Both the position numbers and the translations under genes were made by a program. A stretch of 64,000 bases of DNA from Membranipora membranacea (taxonomy: Eukaryota; Bryozoa; Gymnolaemata; Cheilostomatida; Membraniporidae): positions 25,038,025-25,102,024 of the forward strand of contig OU612070.1 of the NCBI GenBank assembly GCA_914767715.1, in the 5' to 3' direction. Each line of letters begins with the position of its first letter. The stretch's first letter is position 1. Shown piece after piece: positions 11,632 through 22,599 of the stretch. The notes beneath the pieces were generated by a model. It worked only from the letters and a program-made list of their open reading frames with translations. It made no database searches and had not been told where the DNA came from.

Positions 11632-14600
11632 TCACCTTTGCCTTCCATTGTAAGCACCGCCGCTGCCTCCACCACCACTGCTTCCACCGCCTCCATATGA
11701 CCTGTGACGAGGAATATAAACAGGTTCAAATAGAACAAGTATTCTACCAGATTAATCACCTAAGGAAAAATATAAATAGAATAATTTCATGCACGAAATA
11801 ACTGACAAAAGACAACTTGTATTGTAGACCACTGTCACCAAACAAATTGTACATATGGGTAAAGAAGCTTATGATTTATAATCATGACGTAAAGTGAAAT
11901 TTCAGAGTGGTTATTTGACTAGATAGGAATCATTGGCACAAATCAATTCAAGTTGATCTGTGATACTAGAGCATAATATTCCCTTGGGGGTTACTACACA
12001 CATCTTTATTTATATGAATCACTGGACAAATTCCCATTTTCTGATGTTCCGGAGTTGTGTGATCATTTGCCATGTACAGACAACTCCAGGACAAACTGCA
12101 TTTAAGGCCAGATAAAAATTAAATCACAACCTGTTCTGACCCAAACATCAGGATCTTGTGATTCCCTCTCTACCCATTCTCACGTCTAAATCCAGCCTCG
12201 CTAAAAGGCTTTACGGTAAAATATTGACAAGCAACTTTCTTAAGTGAGGCTCCTCTATCAATTATACACATACCTTAGTTTAAGCACTTATACAGTGTCG
12301 CGATAGCTGGTAGTAGCATTTCATTATCAACCACTTTCCCAAAGTGGTTGATAATGAAATGCTTTTAACAGCTATCCTGACACCATTTAAGCGCTTAAAC
12401 TACACAAACCTGGTCCTCTTGTAATCACTATCTCGACCCCCTCCATCTCTGCTGCTAAAACCCCCCTCTCGTCCACTATCTCTGTATCCACCTGTCTCTC
12501 TACAATCAATCCGTATCACCCACATGTAACAACACAGGACTACATACTGGTCTATATGGTACAACTGATGTAAACTATCACATTCTGCAGAGTAACCATA
12601 AGAATAGGAAAAATTTAGTGTTCGGTATGGTGGGATCACTCAACAGCAAATTATGACCGTATTATTATGTTGCTAACTGCTGTTTTTTGTGAATGTACCT
12701 CTGTTGTCAAAACACGTGGTGAAATATGCTGGGGATGGGGGTGTTATTTCATGAAAAAAAACATAAAATACGAGCCGCAGCAACGAGTGTGAATAAAGGA
12801 ACTTGACTCACATCATACACAGAGTACGGTAGACTGTACACTGTGTGCTGTTGACTTACCTGAAGCTGCCTGAGTCTCTGAAGCCACCTCCTGATTCTCT
12901 GTATCCACTATCTCTGAATCCAGCATCTCTACCACCACCTCCAGCACCACCACTGAATCTACTGCTGCCTCCAGTCTCTCGGGAGGAATATCCACCGCTG
13001 CCTCCATCTCGACTTCCATAACCATTAAAGGAGTCACCGCCATATGCCCTGTAATTAGATAAACGTGTCATCAGAGTATTTTAATTTACTAGTTAGTATT
13101 TGTCCAGTATTATCTGGCCAGAGTAGTGCAAGTCAGGAATGAATATACCCAAATCCATTAGCCACATCCATAAAATCATTTGTAGTGTTTACACAGTTAT
13201 GGCGAGTACACTAGTATAGTCAAAGATTGTCTGAGGATCTAGCTCCAACATAAACAACTTAGGGACCTCCCAGGACCACTCCCCCCCCCCCAATAAACAA
13301 CACAAACAGTACACCATACTGTTATATTCTCATGGGCTTTGTCCATATTCATTAATTGTGACTACCTTCTGGATGGAGCCGAGTAGTCGTCTCGCCTGCT
13401 TAGAGGACTTCTTTCTCTCATATAGTGATCTCTACTACTATATGGGTCACTGCGCAGAGGAGAGAGACCATCACGTGATGAATAGTATGAGTCTCTGGGT
13501 ATATCACCTCCCCGTCGGTCATAATAATCATCTCTAAAATCATAAACAGATTTATATGTTTATCATTGTGGGCATATTTGTGGGTAACTATGTGGCATCT
13601 ATATCACTAGCCTGGTCTGGTGCACTTTGTGGCCAGTTAGGTGTAGGATAGTTATTGAGCAGTGAACTAAGCACCAGTAAAATTCTCACTCGACATTTAG
13701 AGCCTGTTAACTTACTTATAGTTTTCTTCCCCCTCCCTACTCACCCTCGAACAGATTCTGTCAAAATAGGTTCATCAGTCAGTTACATATGACATACATA
13801 TGACATATCATAAACACAACCACCCATCAACATGTAAAGAATAAGAGCCTCTCTCTCACCTGCCAGTTGGACGTCTATCATATTCTGATTGCCGAGAGTA
13901 CTGATCTCTACCACCACTAGAGAAGGGATCTCTACTAGGAGCACCAAACATATCTCCTCCCCGTCTACCATAGTAAGTATCTACCATATCCATTCTCTCT
14001 CTTTTATCCATTATATCAAAGAAGTCTCTCACATTACGATCACTGTGTGATATACATGCAGGTAAATAAGCGACACAATGTCAACTCTACCAACAGTGCA
14101 CGATGATAAATTTACCACTGCACCATTTATTGAATGTGGCATTTGATTGGGTGATATGCTCACAATACACGATACTTATGACATGTATTAACTCTGTCCT
14201 ACCACTAACCCTCATACTCACTAGCTCTCTCTAGCTGGTCCTCGATCACTCCTCTCTCTAAATCGATCCTCGTATCCTCCTCTGCCACCTCCCCTTCCTC
14301 CACCTCGACCCCCTCTACCTCCGCCCCTGCTTCCTCTATCTCCTCCACGGAAGCCTCCTCTGTCACCGCCTCCTCTGAATCCTCCTCTCCCTCCACCTCG
14401 GGAAAGCTTACCGTGCGACAGCTACAATAGATAGATATTGCTTATTATAAAATACACTTCAAACCTACCTCAGTTGACAATAGAGTTAGAAGACAACCAA
14501 AACTTTTGTGGTGACTCTGATCAGAACCTTGATAACAAGTAGGCAACAGCATTTCAATTCAGACTCCCTTTCACTTCATCAACCACTGAGTGACATTCAA

Positions 14601-14984
14601 CTTGTACGTAAAATACACACCAACCAAAGCTTCGACTATAGCCAATTTGAACTCACCTCTACTTTTATATTACCACCAGCAAAAAATGTGCCATCTAATC
14701 CTTTCACTGCTGCATATGCATCATCATCTTTATCCATATGCTGCAATCACAAAGGTATATTTTATACGGTGTCAAGACTATTCTCCTTCCTGTAACAACT
14801 TGTATGATGATACATTGAAATCAATGCTGCTGGAAATTCTACAACACATACAACCAGTACTTACCACAAAACCAAAGTTAGTCAGGATTGAACATTCCGA
14901 TACTGGTCCATATTTCTCAAACATGCCCTTCAGATCATCTTGGTTCCCGCCATCAGTGATATTTCCAATAAATATCTTGACCAT
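11632..14984 (-). CDS. RRM protein with RGG/SR-rich tail (RBM4/lark/RBM14-type RRM)
   Basis: Predicted nuclear RNA-binding protein of 367 residues. Exons, in minus-strand order: 14984-14865, 14740-14657, 14421-14222, 14042-13860, 13533-13366, 13048-12860, 12499-12410, 11701-11632. All introns are GT-AG and the phases chain without conflict. Residues 1-70 form one RRM: RNP2 reads KIFIGN, RNP1 reads NFGFVHM, and the MVKIFIGN start is typical of RBM4/lark and RBM14 proteins. Next comes an RGG block (about residues 75-125), then a low-complexity region rich in R, G, S, Y and D with repeated RDSG/RESG and SRDG motifs. The start ATG lies just inside the first coding exon, after a plausible acceptor, so a 5'UTR exon probably lies upstream. 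The last exon reads into TGA at 11,632-11,634, overlapping a good donor (CAAAG|GTGAGT), so another C-terminal exon is possible. Splicing or translation control is inferred from the family. The exact orthologue is uncertain. Confidence 0.85.
12276..12402. mobile_element. 127-bp fold-back element spanning a splice-donor duplication
   Basis: Two 62-nt arms (12,276-12,337 and 12,341-12,402) are imperfect inverted repeats around a CCC loop; the inner 23 nt ('agcatttcattatcaaccac' onward) pair perfectly. They are flanked by 'cacatacct' (12,267-12,275) and 'cacaaacct' (12,403-12,411), a 9-bp duplication with one difference. The right copy covers the exon/intron junction of exon 7 of the minus-strand RRM gene. 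A 9-bp duplication with long terminal inverted repeats is reminiscent of MULE-type elements; the family is not proven. Confidence 0.8.
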
Positions 14985-15000
14985 CTTTCTTGCACCACTA

Positions 15001-15630
15001 TAAATCAAAGTTGAGGTCATTACTTTATCAAAACTAAAATGGAGTTCATATGAAACACTTTCTAGAAAGAGTCTGTTCTCAACAAAGACAAGGTTGAGAT
15101 AATTTTACACACAACACAGTCATCACCATAATTACGTAATGTTATTCTAAACTGTAGTTATTCCAGTCATTATCTCCTCCAGCCAGTATCATAGCACACT
15201 ATTTAAGTTCCAACTTGGAAAAGTGGCTTGCAAACATTGGCAAAGCTCTGGGAACTGGTGCGTTCTGCACTACAAAATAAAGCACAGTTGTGCTGTATCC
15301 TTTACCAGCGGCCCCTACAGATTGTAACAGTGGATGGATTGTGTATACCCATAAATGAGTGTAGCTAAGGTGGAGAACTGTTGGCTACAGGGCAGCTATC
15401 AAACAGTTCCCCCAACCATCATCGCACACATCTAACACGTATTCAGACAAGCAAACTTTGCCTGCCATTGTACTCCTTTGTTCACCAAACAAAAGGTATT
15501 TTGTTATACAAGTCTCATAGGTGTCTATCCAACATACCACAGCACAACTGTGATTTATTTTGTAATGTGGGCTGTCGCTGACACTTAGTCGGAAAACCCT
15601 GACTGGCGTTCTGGAATGTCTGGTGGTATT
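15001..15630. repeat. Intergenic sequence with a long-arm inverted repeat
   Basis: The 25-nt arm at 15,272-15,296 ('acaaaataaagcacagttgt' then gctgt) is mirrored at 15,539-15,563 with one mismatch. They bracket about 240 bp without coding potential, as expected for a MITE. I could not identify a convincing target duplication. No gene is seen in the rest of the interval. Confidence 0.5.
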
Positions 15631-15822
15631 CCACTACTTATATTGAGCACACATACAGATGGTTGACAGGCCATTACCACTAACTAGCTCACTAAACTGA
15701 CCTAAACAAGGTTATTCACTCGCCTCTCATGGTACTCATATCGAGCTCATTCAGATGGTTTATAGGCCATTACTTTCCATCAGCTCAATCCATCTGACCT
15801 AACAAGGTTGCTTACTAATCAC
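15630..15822. repeat. Two tandem ~95-bp units
   Basis: Units start near 15,635 and 15,735. Each contains 'cagatggtt.a.aggccatta', then 'agctca', then 'ctgacctaa.caaggtt', at about 80% identity by eye. Function unknown. Confidence 0.65.
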
Positions 15823-15884
15823 ACACATTGTTGGTATTCATTCCAATCAAACCGGTATTCATTCCACATTACAACTGCAAAGGT

Positions 15885-16860
15885 ATGCTGAAGAACATAA
15901 GATCTTCTTCAGCAACCAACAAGGGTTTAGATAAAACCATGGCTGCAAGAGGCAACTATTGGAGATGGTAACATAAAAACATAAGAACTAGACAAAGGCA
16001 GAGAGACAGAAGTCTGCGTGTTAGACTTATCTAATGCGTTTGATTAAGTAAGTCATCAAAAGCTCCTGCAGTATGGAGTCAAATTTCAAGTTGTCTCATG
16101 GATTTCTTGGCTGGGAGAAAACAAAAGGCTGTGGTCGATGGTGTTGAGTCATCAATGGCAGATGTTACATAGGGGGTTCCCCAAGGATCAGTCGTAGGAC
16201 CTACTTGTTCCTGTACTATTTCAAAGATTTACCTGAAAACAACAAATCCACAGTACACATATTTGCTGATGTCACAATTGTATACGATACAACACAGAAC
16301 CACCAGGACCTTCAGGAAGATCTGCAAACTCTCTATCTGACTGGGAAGAAAGATTCAACATGCAGTTTCACCCAAACAAATATCAACATATAGGAAACGT
16401 CAGCCGCACTCTGAGCCACTGTCACTACATCATACAGAAATACCTAAAGCTCAAAGTGTTAATTACTTAGGAGTTGCCTTTGACAGGAAGTTATCACGGG
16501 AAACTCACATAAGCAACACCACTGCCAAAGCTAACAGCACACTCAGCTTTATAAAGCGCAACGTTCTGACCACCTCCCAATCTGTGTAAGAGACTGCATA
16601 CCACCAGCTAGTAAGACCGGTGCTGGAGTACACTTCGGTGGCATGGGACACTTTGAGTGATGGCTTGGCCAACAGGCTTGAAGCTGTGCAAAGGAGGGCT
16701 GCGCGCCTTATCAGCGGAATAAGACGGAATGACAGGAAAACAAGCACCACTGGTCTCTAATCAACAGAAATGACCAATAGGTTGCTTCAAGACAAACTCA
16801 CAGCTTGAGAGGCTGGAGTTTGGAACCTGCACTTGGAACCTGCACACATGCAGATAAACA
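15885..16860 (+). mobile_element. Decayed CR1/L2-like LINE, reverse-transcriptase region
   Basis: Translating in shifting plus frames gives, in order, the hallmarks of a non-LTR reverse transcriptase: an N-terminal 'FSNQQGF' block, a 'LSNAF'-like motif A near 16,030, the 'GVPQGS' block (near 16,170, frameshifted), a degenerate catalytic 'FADV' replacing FADD (16,261-16,272), and the C-terminal 'LEAVQRRAARLISG' segment at about 16,677-16,720. Multiple stops and frameshifts make it inactive. Similar debris on the opposite strand lies at 21,738-22,300. Confidence 0.8.
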
Positions 16861-17830
16861 TACTCGTACCTGGACATACTGACTGACAAACTCGGTATCT
16901 ATCTCTGTCTATGGTTATTATTATTATTTACTTACATCTGAACCTTATTATTGCATACTGATCTTAACCTAGCATTGGATTGGACTAAGTTTAAGTTGAA
17001 CCACCTTGTTCAGTCGTTTTTGCATTCATTCAATTACGTATCACAGTCACACCAATGAACTAGTTCATTGGATTGGTCACACACACAGAGAGACAGGTCC
17101 CAGACCAAGGCAGGGGCATGCACAGCAACCAACTGTATTCGCCCAAACCACAGAGGGCATGTGAATAATAGAATGATAAAGAAATATATCAATCATTATC
17201 GGTAGAGGTACTACTAAGAGGTGATAAAACAATCGTATGCATTGATTGAAGGAAGATGACCGATTCATTCAAGAAGCCTCGGATAGATTTGATTAGTTAG
17301 ATAGAAAGAAACTCAACAACTGGAAGAAGAAAACTGGCAATAAATGATGAACTTTGGATGGATGCTGCAACGAAGACACCTTCCACATATATGTATTTCT
17401 AATTGGTTTCATACAAGGAATTCTTAAGCTTACATTCAGTGTTCTTGCTCAAAGTCGTCAAATCAAAGCATTGATCAAAGTCAGCAAAAAAGGAGAACTA
17501 ACACCGAGTCCTTGAAGTTTCATTCAGAGCATTGTGCAAAAACTTTACCGTTTGGAGTCACAAATATGGGACTATAAATAACTACGATATTAACTTTTGC
17601 TCACATGGGAAATTAACTCCAATTACATTTCAAAATAAGGGTTGCATCAATAAAAATATGTCCTAAACTGCTGTAAGTTCTAATGGTGCTAATCAGATTT
17701 GGGGTTGTGATTCGGCTCGGGTTGCCCACGAGGCTTTAATAAATGCTGTTATATGCGATATATTCTAGGCTAAATGTCTAGTTATGTCATCTTACTTTCA
17801 AATGAAGCAGAGCAAACAGAAATTAGACCA
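16860..17830. other. Intergenic, no gene seen
   Basis: No open frame with domain or splice support. A perfect 20-bp palindrome, 'ccaatgaactagttcattgg', lies at 17,053-17,072, inside a slightly longer inverted repeat with 'gtcacac' and 'attggtcaca' on its sides. Confidence 0.45.
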
Positions 17831-17844
17831 GTTATTTCACGATA

Positions 17845-17960
17845 ACAACCTTTTATTGTGGATCAACATTGAGAAAACAATATAATATATATATATATAT
17901 GTACAATCGCAATGGTAATCTCCGTGGCAGGTTCTCTGGTCTTCTTGGTCCTCTTTAACT
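17845..17960 (-). other. Possible 3' terminal exon of an unidentified minus-strand transcript
   Basis: On the minus strand there is an acceptor-like 'ctcattttcag' followed by about 100 bp containing an (AT)n run and then 'cacaATAAAAGG', an AATAAA-type polyadenylation signal near 17,855. No coding sequence can be assigned with confidence. If real, the transcript would pass through the hairpin and U2-like repeats upstream of it (18.1-19.2 kb). Speculative. Confidence 0.25.
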
Positions 17961-18125
17961 GAAAATGAGAAGCAAACGCTTAATGTATAAATAGGATTCA
18001 ACTAGACATAGTGATTCCAATATATATCTAGCATTGGATCAAAGGAAGAGATAGCAATCTCACCTGCTTATATCCTAGAGTGACAACTCTGGCTAGCGTA
18101 GTGTGGGTCAATCCTCTATATAATT

Positions 18126-18734
18126 GATACTGGTGTATCATCCACTCATGAGGTGGTACAGATATTGAGAGCGTTGGGTGCAGATCTGCTACAAACAAAC
18201 CTGCTATTTAGGATGCAAAGGTATCAATATACAGCTTGCTTGGTGCTGAACTGCTTCTGGTAATCCTGCGAATATGGTACCGTAGTACCGTCCGACCCTG
18301 AGGTGGTATAGCGATTTCCTGATGCGGAACTGCGGTAAGCGAACCTGCTATGAAAGACACAGTGGTATCAATATAGAGGTTGCTTAGTGCTGTTCAGTGC
18401 TTCTGGTAATCCTGCTAATATGGTACCGTAGTACCGTCCGACCCTAAGGTGGTATAGCGATTTCCTAATGCAGAACTGCGGTAAGCGTATGATAACCTAG
18501 TATCCTCTCCTCCCGAAGGTGGAGTATAGCGAATGCTCGTTGCGGATCGACTGGTATATATCAATGTACTGATGGCAGCTGCTAAGCAACTATGAGATAC
18601 CGCAGTATCTGTCAGCTCGCAGGTGGTCTAATAGGGATTGCACTATGCGCATACTGTATGAATGTTTATACCATCCTTCAATTTCCATGTGCTGATGCAA
18701 GCTGTTTTCATCGACTATGTGATACCTTGGTACC
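18126..18734. repeat. Array of six related small hairpins with compensatory changes
   Basis: Hairpins of the form GRTAC-N4-GTAYC occur at 18,126 (GATACTGGTGTATC), 18,276 and 18,422 (GGTACCGTAGTACC), 18,491 (GATAACCTAGTATC, imperfect), 18,596 (GATACCGCAGTATC) and 18,721 (GATACCTTGGTACC). Paired bases change together (A-T versus G-C at the second pair). Five of the six are followed about 10-12 nt later by 'AGGTGG', usually then 'tatagcg'. The units starting near 18,195 and 18,340 are about 145 bp long and nearly identical; the others are shorter. No protein coding potential. Confidence 0.65.
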
Positions 18735-18763
18735 ATCTAAGAGGACTGAGCTGTCAGCATACC

Positions 18764-19219
18764 CCTGTTTATGACAAAACAGAGGGTGGGCTGCCCCTAA
18801 AGAGGGACGCAAGTTGCCCGGAGTCCTCGTACTGAGAGTGTGATACATCCTAGTAGATAGAATGCATCCTAGAGGTGAGGCCATGGTGGACCTCTTAATC
18901 GTGAGTGTGCAGCAAGCTGCCAGAAACTGAAACAGGCACTAATCAGCCATTGGCCATGACACTTTGATCTTAGCCAGAGAAGCATACCCTGTTTATGACA
19001 AAACAGAAGGTGGGCTGCCCCTAAAGAGAGATGCAAGTTGCCCGGAGTCCTCATACTGAGACTGTGATACATCCTAGCAAGCTAGAATGCATCCTAGAGG
19101 TGAGGCCATGGTGGACCTCCTAATCGTGAGTGCGCAGCAAGCTGCCAGAAACTGAAACAGGCACTAATCAGCCATTAGCCATGACACTTTGATCTTAGCC
19201 AATAGGCCAAGAAGCATAC
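18764..19219 (-). repeat. Two tandem ~230-bp repeats carrying the U2 snRNA 5' domain
   Basis: Copies span 18,764-18,987 and 18,988-19,219 and are about 95% identical. Read on the minus strand, the 19,219 end begins 'GCTTCTTGGCCTATTGGCTA' and continues AGATCAAAGTGT, matching metazoan U2 snRNA stem I at 29 of 31 positions. The branch-point-pairing GUAGUA that should follow is absent (CATGGC instead), and no Sm site or the rest of U2 is recognisable. The other copy has lost about 9 nt within stem I. It cannot be a working U2; a U2-derived SINE-like repeat or ncRNA is the likelier reading. Confidence 0.75.
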
Positions 19220-20960
19220 TGTATATATCTATATCAGGACCTAGTTAGGATAGGTGGCAGCAGGGACCTGCCCCAGGTACGATTGAGCCGGCATAGATGG
19301 CTAGGGCCATATGCATCGATATCTCTGTAATCGCACTCGACGAGCGTCTTTAATAAAATAATATATAATATGTCAGCGATACTGTATAGCTGATGATAAT
19401 TGCGTTAGTGTTCTCGGTTGAAGTCCCATGGCATAAATTGGTAGAGAAGATGAGATCAAGGGAAACGACTGCATGAAAACTGCTGTGTCACAGCATGAGT
19501 TCGTCATTAAAGCAGTCCAATTAGTCTAATTAGGCGTGAATTGACTTTTGGAATTGTGCTCCCTCTTCATGGGAGGGGACAACTCATTCTGTCTCACAAC
19601 AAACACAGACATTACATTAAATATCTATAATTTTTAACCAACGAACTCCCTCTCTGCGCTCAAACACAACTGTATAGCCTGAAAGCTGATGTAGATAACA
19701 GCAAATCGAAAGTGATCATTTTAGCACAGGCTACCAAACAGCGCTGCCAGGGATAAGCCTGTTCTCCTCTTTTTTAGCGCATTTGTTTCCCAAACTAACA
19801 CCTGATCAGTTAATTTTTTATTCTACTTTTTCGCTCGCCATATGTCAATGATTTTATGTTTAATACTGTCCTTATCAGAACTGTAAAAGATGATCATGTA
19901 TGTATATTGTACACAATATGCCGAACTGGCTGAGTATGATTAGGCTATAAGGCATGAGGCCAATGCATACCTGTCATCACTGAAAGGTGGAAAATATACA
20001 TTATTTATGTCATACCTACACAGAGCTTACAGAGACTTATGTACAAAACAGTTTTGAGAATGATGTGTAAATTTGTATGACTGGAAAATTTATCAGTTAG
20101 TCACAAGACATTGTAGGTATTCAAGCTCACAATACATTTGTTCTATTTCCATTTCACAGCAACAGCAACCTGTAAATTATATTGATGGAGCTCTGGCCAT
20201 AAACAACATTAGGAGAAGAGAACTCTCCGTTATATTTGAATAAGCTACTATACATTATTTTTATATTCAAAATTGTTTTTTGGTCCTATGAACTCGCAAT
20301 ACTTAATTTCATATAAAGGTCCACCTACCCACATTTCTAAAAAAAAATATAACATGTATGTATATTTACGACAGAGCCTTCAACCTGAGATCAAAAGTTC
20401 AGTGATCTGTTATATACCCTAGAAGGTAGTCTAAGTGCTCAGACTGCTGCATCAAGTTGGTGGCATCACATTATCTACCACTCAATTTCAAATAAAGCAA
20501 ATTCTGAAAAAAATTTATCAGTGTGTCTGATGATAAAATCTGTATGGCAAAGTATGTTTGTAACTACAGATGTCTATCCGTCATGCATCAACTATCCGAC
20601 CCACTAAGGGCCAAACACCTGGGCAGAACAGTCACTGCTCTGTTACCAGGGTGGGTGGGTTCATCAATTAATGATGCTTATGTTAAGTCTGTATGGAGTC
20701 ACCTCTTCCTGCCAAGGAAGTGGGCAACTTCATACATGTACAAGAAAATATCAAGTTAACCGAATGAATCAGTTCAGATTAAAAATGCACCGGCACTGCA
20801 CATAATTATCTACATATTACTATACTTATATTTATATTTGTGAGAAGAGGTGAAACGATGGAACCCTCTATATTTAGTATTTTGTTTTTTATACTGTTGA
20901 CAAGATCTGCCTCCACAAATGACAGCTGAAGATAATTAGTACAGGTGGTATAAGATACAT
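19220..20960. other. Intergenic, no gene seen
   Basis: No supported coding exon. A 19-bp sequence, 'tagtctaagtgctcagact' (20,427-20,445), is identical to the end of the fold-back element at 26,883. It may mark a solo or diverged member of that family, but I found no partner arm nearby. Confidence 0.4.
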
Positions 20961-20962
20961 AC

Positions 20963-21104
20963 CGTGTAGTACAAAGGCTGGTATGTGTCCGCTACTCACT
21001 ACAGTCTTGATGGGGTGTTGGATCTCTGGAAGCAGCTGTGGTGTTTGTAATTTCATGCCTATCCTAAGTACTATCTCATCTCTTATACACAATGGCATGG
21101 GGCT
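20963..21104 (-). other. Exon-like open segment, unidentified
   Basis: On the minus strand, an acceptor-like 'catacaaccag' is followed by 142 open nucleotides, beginning SPMPLCIRDEIVLRIG and ending SSGHIPAFVLH, then a good donor G|GTATGT. A second short exon-like piece lies at about 22,566-22,600 on the same strand (acceptor 'cttttcacag', then MIYEVHYLSQ, donor CAAG|GTAAGA), but the phases of the two do not join. They may belong to one or two undetected genes. No family is recognised. Confidence 0.3.
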
Positions 21105-21737
21105 CTGGTTGTATGGTATTGCGGCAGTGTCATCTCAGATCAATCCACCTTAAAAAAATACGAAAGATGCCAAAGCGAATGATGATAAGCGAATCGACAG
21201 CATTGTAGTAGTAATTATACTGTAAGCTCCATCTGTATATAGAAGAGGATACCAAGCTGATCATCAGAGCAGTTGTCAGTACAGCTGCGCTTCAACATTA
21301 TAATTTTTACTGCCAAATATTTAATGCATTGCCATTAATTAATTTAAAATATTAAAAAAAAAATTAATTAATTACCTAATGCGTAGTACAAGTATATGAC
21401 AGCAGAAAAGTAATCATTTGTATAAAAAATGGCTTTGGTAGCAAATATGAAAAATTGTAAAATAAGAAGATACATTAAATTTGGGTCATATATGTTAAAA
21501 TGGGAAGGAATCTATGAAGCTAAACTGCCAGTAGCTAACGAACTTGGTGTGGAAAAAAGGTGTATCCTTTTGCTAGCGAGTTTCGATTGGCAAAGAGTAG
21601 AAAAAGAATTGGTTTGTACCTTGTTGAGTCTAGTTTCCAGCGCCAGCGTCTGCTGTGACTTGAGAAACTGTTTTTCTCGTATGTCGTTTAACATTTCCGA
21701 TCAGCAAAAATTTTGATAATTTAACAGCTTTTGACAG

Positions 21738-22300
21738 TTATACACGCGGAGGGACAAGAGGTGTGCTCCCAGTGGGTAGGGCAATCCAATCCTTGGCAGT
21801 ACGGATGAAAAACGATCTCTGGTAGTAGAGGGTGTTTGATGTAGGTATTAAGTACTGCTCCGCATGTCTCCTAACTGATGATACGCTGGCTGTTTGGATG
21901 TAGTTGTTGATGAAGCCTTTTCTGGAGTGATGGTATTGACTAAAGACTCTGATACGTCTATCACTTCGCCTGTGTGAGAGGGGCTGGAGCGAGAGTTTCT
22001 GGAGCAATCCGGTTGTGCTGGTTTTCCTATCGGTGCGACGCTAACCGCATATGAACCAGGCTGCTCTTCTCTGCACAGCTTCAAGTCGGTTGGTAACAAA
22101 GTCAGCAGCCGAGTTCCAGACTGCGGAGACATATTATAGGACTGGCTGGACCAGCTGCTTGTACGCTGTGTTCTTGATTGTCTCGCAGCCTGTGAGTACA
22201 TTTCTACGGATGAATCAGAGAGTGGAGTTTCCCTTAGACACCACATTGTCAATATGGCGATTCCAGTTCCAGATTCCAGTTCCTTTAAAAATGAATGATT
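21738..22300 (-). mobile_element. Decayed LINE reverse-transcriptase C-terminal region
   Basis: Read on the minus strand in two shifting frames, this shows the C-terminal part of CR1/L2-type LINEs: a 'WNRHIDNVV'-like block near 22,250, 'NRLEAVQRRAA' at 22,070-22,102, and a tail with SSVRRHAEQY and a 'SFFIRTAKDWIALP'-type ending near 21,770. Frameshifts make it non-functional. The strand is opposite to that of the related remnant at 15.9-16.9 kb. Confidence 0.75.
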
Positions 22301-22599
22301 AAGTCCATATTTTGTGCACACAAATATTTGTAGAATAACCCCTGGTCCCAGCAATGTTTAAATCAACAGTGCTAACCTCTGAGTGTTTACAGGTTGTAGT
22401 TTTTGTATCTGGTGAGCTTTAGTGACTATTGGCAAATAATACAAGAACATCATATTTTGCTCTCGCCACATTGGTAGCGAGATCCCATAAGCTGCAGACA
22501 GCCAAACATGTAGAGGTGATGGCAGCAGGGAGGCAGCTGTCTTTTCACTTCTAAACATGAAGTTGTCTTACCTTGTGACAGATAGTGCACCTCATAGAT

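Noticed and set aside
18764-19219. Functional U2 snRNA gene or spliced-leader RNA
   Set aside because: GUAGUA branch-site pairing region and Sm site are missing; no leader/donor arrangement is seen.
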